Source: Fimbriimonadaceae bacterium
GTDB lineage: Bacteria > Armatimonadota > Fimbriimonadia > Fimbriimonadales > Fimbriimonadaceae
Assembly: GCA_025451715.1 (NCBI GenBank)
Contig: JANWJY010000144.1
Span: 1 to 10,146, forward strand
Direction of reading: 5' to 3'
Length of the DNA: 10,146 nt
Positions within the stretch are counted from its first letter, which is position 1. Each line of letters opens with the position of its first letter. A model generated the notes under the pieces. It worked only from the letters and a program-made list of their open reading frames with translations, did not search any database and had not been told where the DNA came from. Of the stretch, positions 6,966 to 10,146 are shown in pieces. A program made the translations under genes and the position numbers.

Positions 6966-6971
6966 TATACT
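6966..6971 (+). promoter_or_regulatory. -10-like box upstream of ftsK
   Basis: TATACT differs from the consensus TATAAT at one base. It would start transcription near 6978 and leave a leader of about 29 bases before ATG 7007. The region 16-17 bp upstream (CTTATGG, 6943-6949) is a poor -35, so the promoter is tentative. It also argues against a GTG start for ftsK at 6956, which would lie upstream of the box. Confidence 0.4.
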
Positions 6972-6974
6972 TAA

Positions 6975-6995
6975 GCGGGCCACGGACCGGCCCGC
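6975..6995 (+). repeat. Perfect GC-rich inverted repeat in the rodA-ftsK gap
   Basis: GCGGGCC and GGCCCGC form a perfect 7-bp stem around a 7-base loop (ACGGACC). It begins 4 bases after the -10-like box and ends 11 bases before the ftsK start. No T-run follows, so it is not a standard intrinsic terminator for rodA. It could be an operator or a leader hairpin affecting ftsK translation; neither is shown. Confidence 0.5.
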
Positions 6996-7006
6996 ACGAG
7001 AGCAGG

Positions 7007-9181
7007 ATGCCAGCCACCACGCGCACTTCTGAGCGACCCCCGGGCAAGCGGATACAGCCCGAGGTGTCCCATCGCACGCACGATGCCACTGGGATCGCTT
7101 TGTTGGCGGTCGCCGTTGTTCTCTTCATCGCCTTGTGGGCCGGGAAGGGCGGGCTCCTCGGCAACAGCCTGGCCTCGTTCTTCAAGACGCTCTTCGGAAC
7201 TGGAGCCTGGGTGGTGCCGACTGCGGTCGGAGTCGCTGGAGCGGCTCAATTAGCCGGGCGCGCCCAGGTCGGAACCGCGCGGATCTCTTGGGGCGCTACA
7301 TTGGTCTTTCTCGGGCTCTCTGGCGTGCTCGCCCGGTCGCTTGATGGTGACTTCTTCGACCCGCGGATGGTCGAGGAGTCGGGCGGTTACGTCGGTGCGC
7401 TGGTGGGCTGGTCGCTCGCGAGCCTGCTCGGGGCGGGAAAAGGGGTCGGCATCTTCGCGCTCATCGCGATTGGGGTCGTGCTGTGCCTAGACGCACCCGC
7501 GCGAAACTTGATGGCGCTCGTGCGGGAGAAGCTCGACGAGCGCAATGCGGTGGGAGCGCTGCCTGCGTCGACCAAGACAGTGAAGAAGAAGGTCGAGAAG
7601 GCAGTCGTTGCCCCTCGTGAGACATCAAAGCCCACGAAGGAGGGCGCACCTGTCGAAAAGAAAAAGGACGAAGCGCAGATCTCGCTCGACTTCGAGGGAG
7701 AGCAAACTCGCGGAGAGTACATCCTGCCTCCGTTATCGCTCCTCGCCGAGCCACCACCCGCGCACAAGCGCTCGCCCAAGGACATCCAGGCGAACATCGA
7801 GATCCTCGAGGCGACGCTCGAACAGTTCGGCATCGATGCCAACGTGAACGACGTCACGACCGGGCCGACAATCACGCGCTATGAGATCCAACTCGGCCCC
7901 GGAATCCGCGTGAGCAAGATCACGAGCCTGGCCGACAACATCGCCATGAACCTCGCTGCCTCGCACGTGCGCGTCGAGGCGCCGATCCCGGGCAAGAACG
8001 CGATCGGCGTCGAAGTGCCGACTACGGTACGCAGCATGGTGACGCTGCGCGAGATGGCCGAGAGCCTTGAGTTCTACGACAACAGTTCCCCGCTCCGCGT
8101 CGCTCTCGGCAAGGACGTGAGCGGCAGCGCGGTGTACGCAGACCTGACGAAGATGCCGCACCTGCTGATCGGCGGTGCGACGAACAGCGGCAAGTCGATC
8201 TGCCTCGCCGGAATCATCATGTCGCTCATCGTGCGCAACACGCCCAAGGAGCTGCGCATGGTGATGATCGACCCGAAGCGCGTCGAGCTGACGCTCTTTG
8301 AGGGCCTTCCACACCTCATGTATCCGGTCGTCAAGGACGTAAAGGAGGCTCCTGGCGTGCTTCGAGCCGTGTGGCGGGAGATGGACCGAAGGTACGACAA
8401 GTTCTCTGAGCGGGGCGTGCGCAACATCGACGGGTGGAACTCGAAGATGCCTACGGAAGAGAAAATGCCGTACCTGGTCGTCATCATCGACGAGTTGGCC
8501 GACCTGATGATCCAAGCCGCGAACGAGGTCGAGACCTCGATCTGCCGCCTTGCGCAGCTCGCGCGCGCGACGGGCATCCACATCATTATCGCGACACAGC
8601 GTCCGAGCGTGGACGTCATCACCGGCACGATCAAGGCGAACATCTCTTCGCGGATCGCGTTCGCCGTGTCTTCTCAGATCGACTCTCGCACGATCATCGA
8701 CCAGGCTGGCGCGGACAAGTTGATCGGCAAGGGCGACATGCTGTTCCTACCAATCGACGCGACTAAGCCCGTTCGCATCCAGGGCTGCTACGTCAGCGAA
8801 AAGGAGATCGAAGAAGTCTGCAACTTCTGGCGCGACCAGGAGAAGCCGCACTACACGCTTACGCCTATCAAAGCGATCATCGAAGAGAAGGAGGGTCGCA
8901 TGCGCGATGACGAGGACGAGGACCCGCTTTGGGAGGAGTCGGTGCGGTGGGTCGTGGACCGCGGTCAAGGCTCGACCTCGATGCTCCAGCGGAAGTTCTC
9001 GATTGGTTTCCAGCGCGCCTCCCGACTTCTCGACATGATGGAGGAGCGTAAGATCGTCGGCGAGCGCGACGGCCCGCGCCCGCGCGAGGTTCTCATGAAC
9101 CACAGCGAGGTCGAGTTGCTGTTCGGTGGCACTGAGGCGCTTTCCGTCGTCCCAGACGGCGAGTGGCTCGACGACGAGTAG
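7007..9181 (+). CDS. ftsK: DNA translocase FtsK/SpoIIIE
   Basis: 724 residues with the full FtsK plan. It pumps chromosomal DNA at the division septum to clear the terminus and, in many bacteria, to activate XerCD at dif. Four or five N-terminal membrane segments (about 28-45, 64-84, 93-110, 127-144, 147-162) are followed by a short charged linker (about 180-245), which makes it closer in size to SpoIIIE than to E. coli FtsK. The alpha/beta motor has ATGPTITRYE-like TTGPTITRYEIQLGPGI, Walker A GGATNSGKS (389-397), MIDPKRVELTLFEGLPHL, Walker B VVIIDELADL (Asp495-Glu496), and ATQRPSVDVITGTIKANISS. The C-terminal winged-helix gamma domain (about 638-700, with QRKFSIGFQRASRLLDMMEE) should read the orienting DNA motif. 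The ATG at 7007 was chosen over GTG 6956 because it lies downstream of the likely promoter. TAG stop at 9179-9181. Confidence 0.96.
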   Translation: MPATTRTSERPPGKRIQPEVSHRTHDATGIALLAVAVVLFIALWAGKGGLLGNSLASFFKTLFGTGAWVVPTAVGVAGAAQLAGRAQVGTARISWGATLVFLGLSGVLARSLDGDFFDPRMVEESGGYVGALVGWSLASLLGAGKGVGIFALIAIGVVLCLDAPARNLMALVREKLDERNAVGALPASTKTVKKKVEKAVVAPRETSKPTKEGAPVEKKKDEAQISLDFEGEQTRGEYILPPLSLLAEPPPAHKRSPKDIQANIEILEATLEQFGIDANVNDVTTGPTITRYEIQLGPGIRVSKITSLADNIAMNLAASHVRVEAPIPGKNAIGVEVPTTVRSMVTLREMAESLEFYDNSSPLRVALGKDVSGSAVYADLTKMPHLLIGGATNSGKSICLAGIIMSLIVRNTPKELRMVMIDPKRVELTLFEGLPHLMYPVVKDVKEAPGVLRAVWREMDRRYDKFSERGVRNIDGWNSKMPTEEKMPYLVVIIDELADLMIQAANEVETSICRLAQLARATGIHIIIATQRPSVDVITGTIKANISSRIAFAVSSQIDSRTIIDQAGADKLIGKGDMLFLPIDATKPVRIQGCYVSEKEIEEVCNFWRDQEKPHYTLTPIKAIIEEKEGRMRDDEDEDPLWEESVRWVVDRGQGSTSMLQRKFSIGFQRASRLLDMMEERKIVGERDGPRPREVLMNHSEVELLFGGTEALSVVPDGEWLDDE

Positions 9182-9183
9182 TG

Positions 9184-10146
9184 CTATTTCTTGAGCGAAT
9201 CCACCCTTGGCTGCCGGCTCTCGGGACTGTCAAGGCTGAAGCTGCGGGCATCGCCGAGGCCCTGGACGAACTTCTCCATGTCCGCAACCGCGCTCTTCAT
9301 CGCCGCGTCCGGCTTGATGAAGGGCTGCCAAACGATCGACCTGGTCGGCACCTCATATTCCCAGAAACCGATGAGCCGGCCGCGGTCGTAGATCGCATGG
9401 TGCGGCAGGTCGAGGAACGCACTCAACTCGCGCCTTCCCTTCTCGCCATAAGCCATTTGCTTCTTGTCCTTTGGGTCGATGAGCGAAGAGAAGTCGCGGC
9501 GTAGCAGGACTATCCCGTCGAGGTCGGCTGTCAACACGTAGTGAGGGTCCTTGGGCACCTTGAACGACTTGAACGCGTCGGCGTCCCTCTTCGTCATCAA
9601 GAGGTCGGTGCCGTCGAGCGCTACTAGCTTGAGCGGTGCGACCGCGTCCTTCGCCGCCTTTACGCCAAGTCCGCTGAACCACTGGAAGTTGCCGACCGAA
9701 GCTGCACCGATCCACGACCAGTATCGTTCGGCGAGCTTCGTGAACGCCTCATTTGCAGAGACTTTTGACTTCGCAAGCGGTGAAGGCGACCACGCGACAT
9801 ATGCGTAACGCTGCTGGTCCAGCCGGCCATTGACCGGCACACGCCTTATGTCGCCTTGGGTTTGCAACAGTCCAAGCGCAAGCGGCAGCGTAGTCGCCAC
9901 GCCGCGCTTCTTCCCCTCTTCCCCGAACGAGCGCACCACACTACCGACTGCCTCCTTGATAGCACGCGGGTCCATCGGATCTTTGCCGAGGGCCGCGAGC
10001 ACTTTGTCGCACAGCTTCTCGATCTCCTTGTCCGTCACACCGAGGTGCTTCTTCGCCACGTTGACCGACGCTGTGTCGCCAAAGCCTTGGCCGACGGTCA
10101 GACCGAGCGCAAAGTCGGACGCAGGCAAGACATAGGTGCATCCCCG
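9184..10146 (-). CDS. AlkZ/YcaQ-like winged-helix DNA-glycosylase family protein (N-terminus beyond window)
   Basis: The last 320 residues are visible. The frame stays open to the right edge, and the first residues, RGCTYVLPASDF, match the internal 'RGTxHxVPxxD' strand of the family, so the true start lies outside. Further family landmarks: a winged-helix segment ending GLLQTQGDIRRVPVNGRLDQ; 'FTKLAERYWSWIGAASVGNF' then QWFSGL; YVLTADLDGIVLLRRDFSSL then IDPKDKK; and a final AIYDRGRLIGFWEYEV strand. Characterised members (AlkZ of Streptomyces, YcaQ of E. coli) remove bulky or cross-linking alkyl lesions from DNA; many relatives are untested. The catalytic QxQ/QxD motif would lie in the missing N-terminal part, so activity cannot be judged. 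TTG at 10128 is an in-frame codon, not the likely start. It converges on ftsK with a 2-bp gap. The family call is by motif pattern, not a search. Confidence 0.8.
   Translation of the reverse strand, partial: RGCTYVLPASDFALGLTVGQGFGDTASVNVAKKHLGVTDKEIEKLCDKVLAALGKDPMDPRAIKEAVGSVVRSFGEEGKKRGVATTLPLALGLLQTQGDIRRVPVNGRLDQQRYAYVAWSPSPLAKSKVSANEAFTKLAERYWSWIGAASVGNFQWFSGLGVKAAKDAVAPLKLVALDGTDLLMTKRDADAFKSFKVPKDPHYVLTADLDGIVLLRRDFSSLIDPKDKKQMAYGEKGRRELSAFLDLPHHAIYDRGRLIGFWEYEVPTRSIVWQPFIKPDAAMKSAVADMEKFVQGLGDARSFSLDSPESRQPRVDSLKK

Noticed and set aside
7733..8581. 282-codon open frame on the minus strand inside ftsK
   Set aside because: It is antisense to the most conserved part of the FtsK motor, and its Arg/His/Asp-rich product is typical of a high-GC shadow frame.
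10126..10128. TTG as the true start of the AlkZ-like gene
   Set aside because: The frame stays open to the window edge and the codons upstream encode a strand typical of the family, so the gene is cut, not complete.

Overview
The window (about 60% G+C by eye) is a gene-dense stretch of a bacterial chromosome. It holds ten protein genes and no RNA genes, insertion sequences, CRISPR arrays or phage genes. Two core envelope/division genes (a RodA-type SEDS glycosyltransferase and a full-length FtsK translocase) sit beside several poorly characterised exported proteins. Lipoprotein signal sequences, non-ATG starts and the general style of the proteins would suit a less-studied phylum such as Armatimonadota (Fimbriimonadia). 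That placement is a low-confidence impression, because no taxonomic marker gene is present.

Layout. Bases 1-1816 carry two minus-strand genes read leftwards: a MoxR-type AAA+ ATPase (869-1816) and, 3 bp downstream, a family-4-like glycosyltransferase starting at TTG (865) and cut by the window edge. A divergent promoter region of about 100 bp (1817-1918) separates them from a plus-strand run of six tightly packed genes, 1919-6902. These are a membrane-anchored protein ending in a domain that resembles the SecD periplasmic P1 'head', four small exported proteins (three predicted lipoproteins and one with a plain signal sequence), and rodA. Gaps between these genes range from 4-bp overlaps (ATGA) to 9 bp, so they probably form one translationally coupled operon.

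After a 104-bp gap with a -10-like box and a GC-rich hairpin, ftsK (7007-9181) is probably transcribed from its own promoter. It ends 2 bp from the end of a convergent minus-strand gene (9184 to beyond the right edge) whose product looks like the winged-helix AlkZ/YcaQ DNA-glycosylase family. There is no stretch over 300 bases without a gene.

How they may work together. The most unusual part is the 1919-5805 block. The four consecutive small exported proteins look like strongly diverged copies of one fold: an N-terminal 'PLxxGxxWxY'-type strand, a central 'W' strand, a 'GEF' turn, and a terminal 'GxGxV/IK/R' strand. They are co-transcribed with a SecD-head-like anchored protein and end in an ATGA overlap with rodA. 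This suggests, without proving it, an envelope module working at the outer face of the membrane alongside peptidoglycan elongation.
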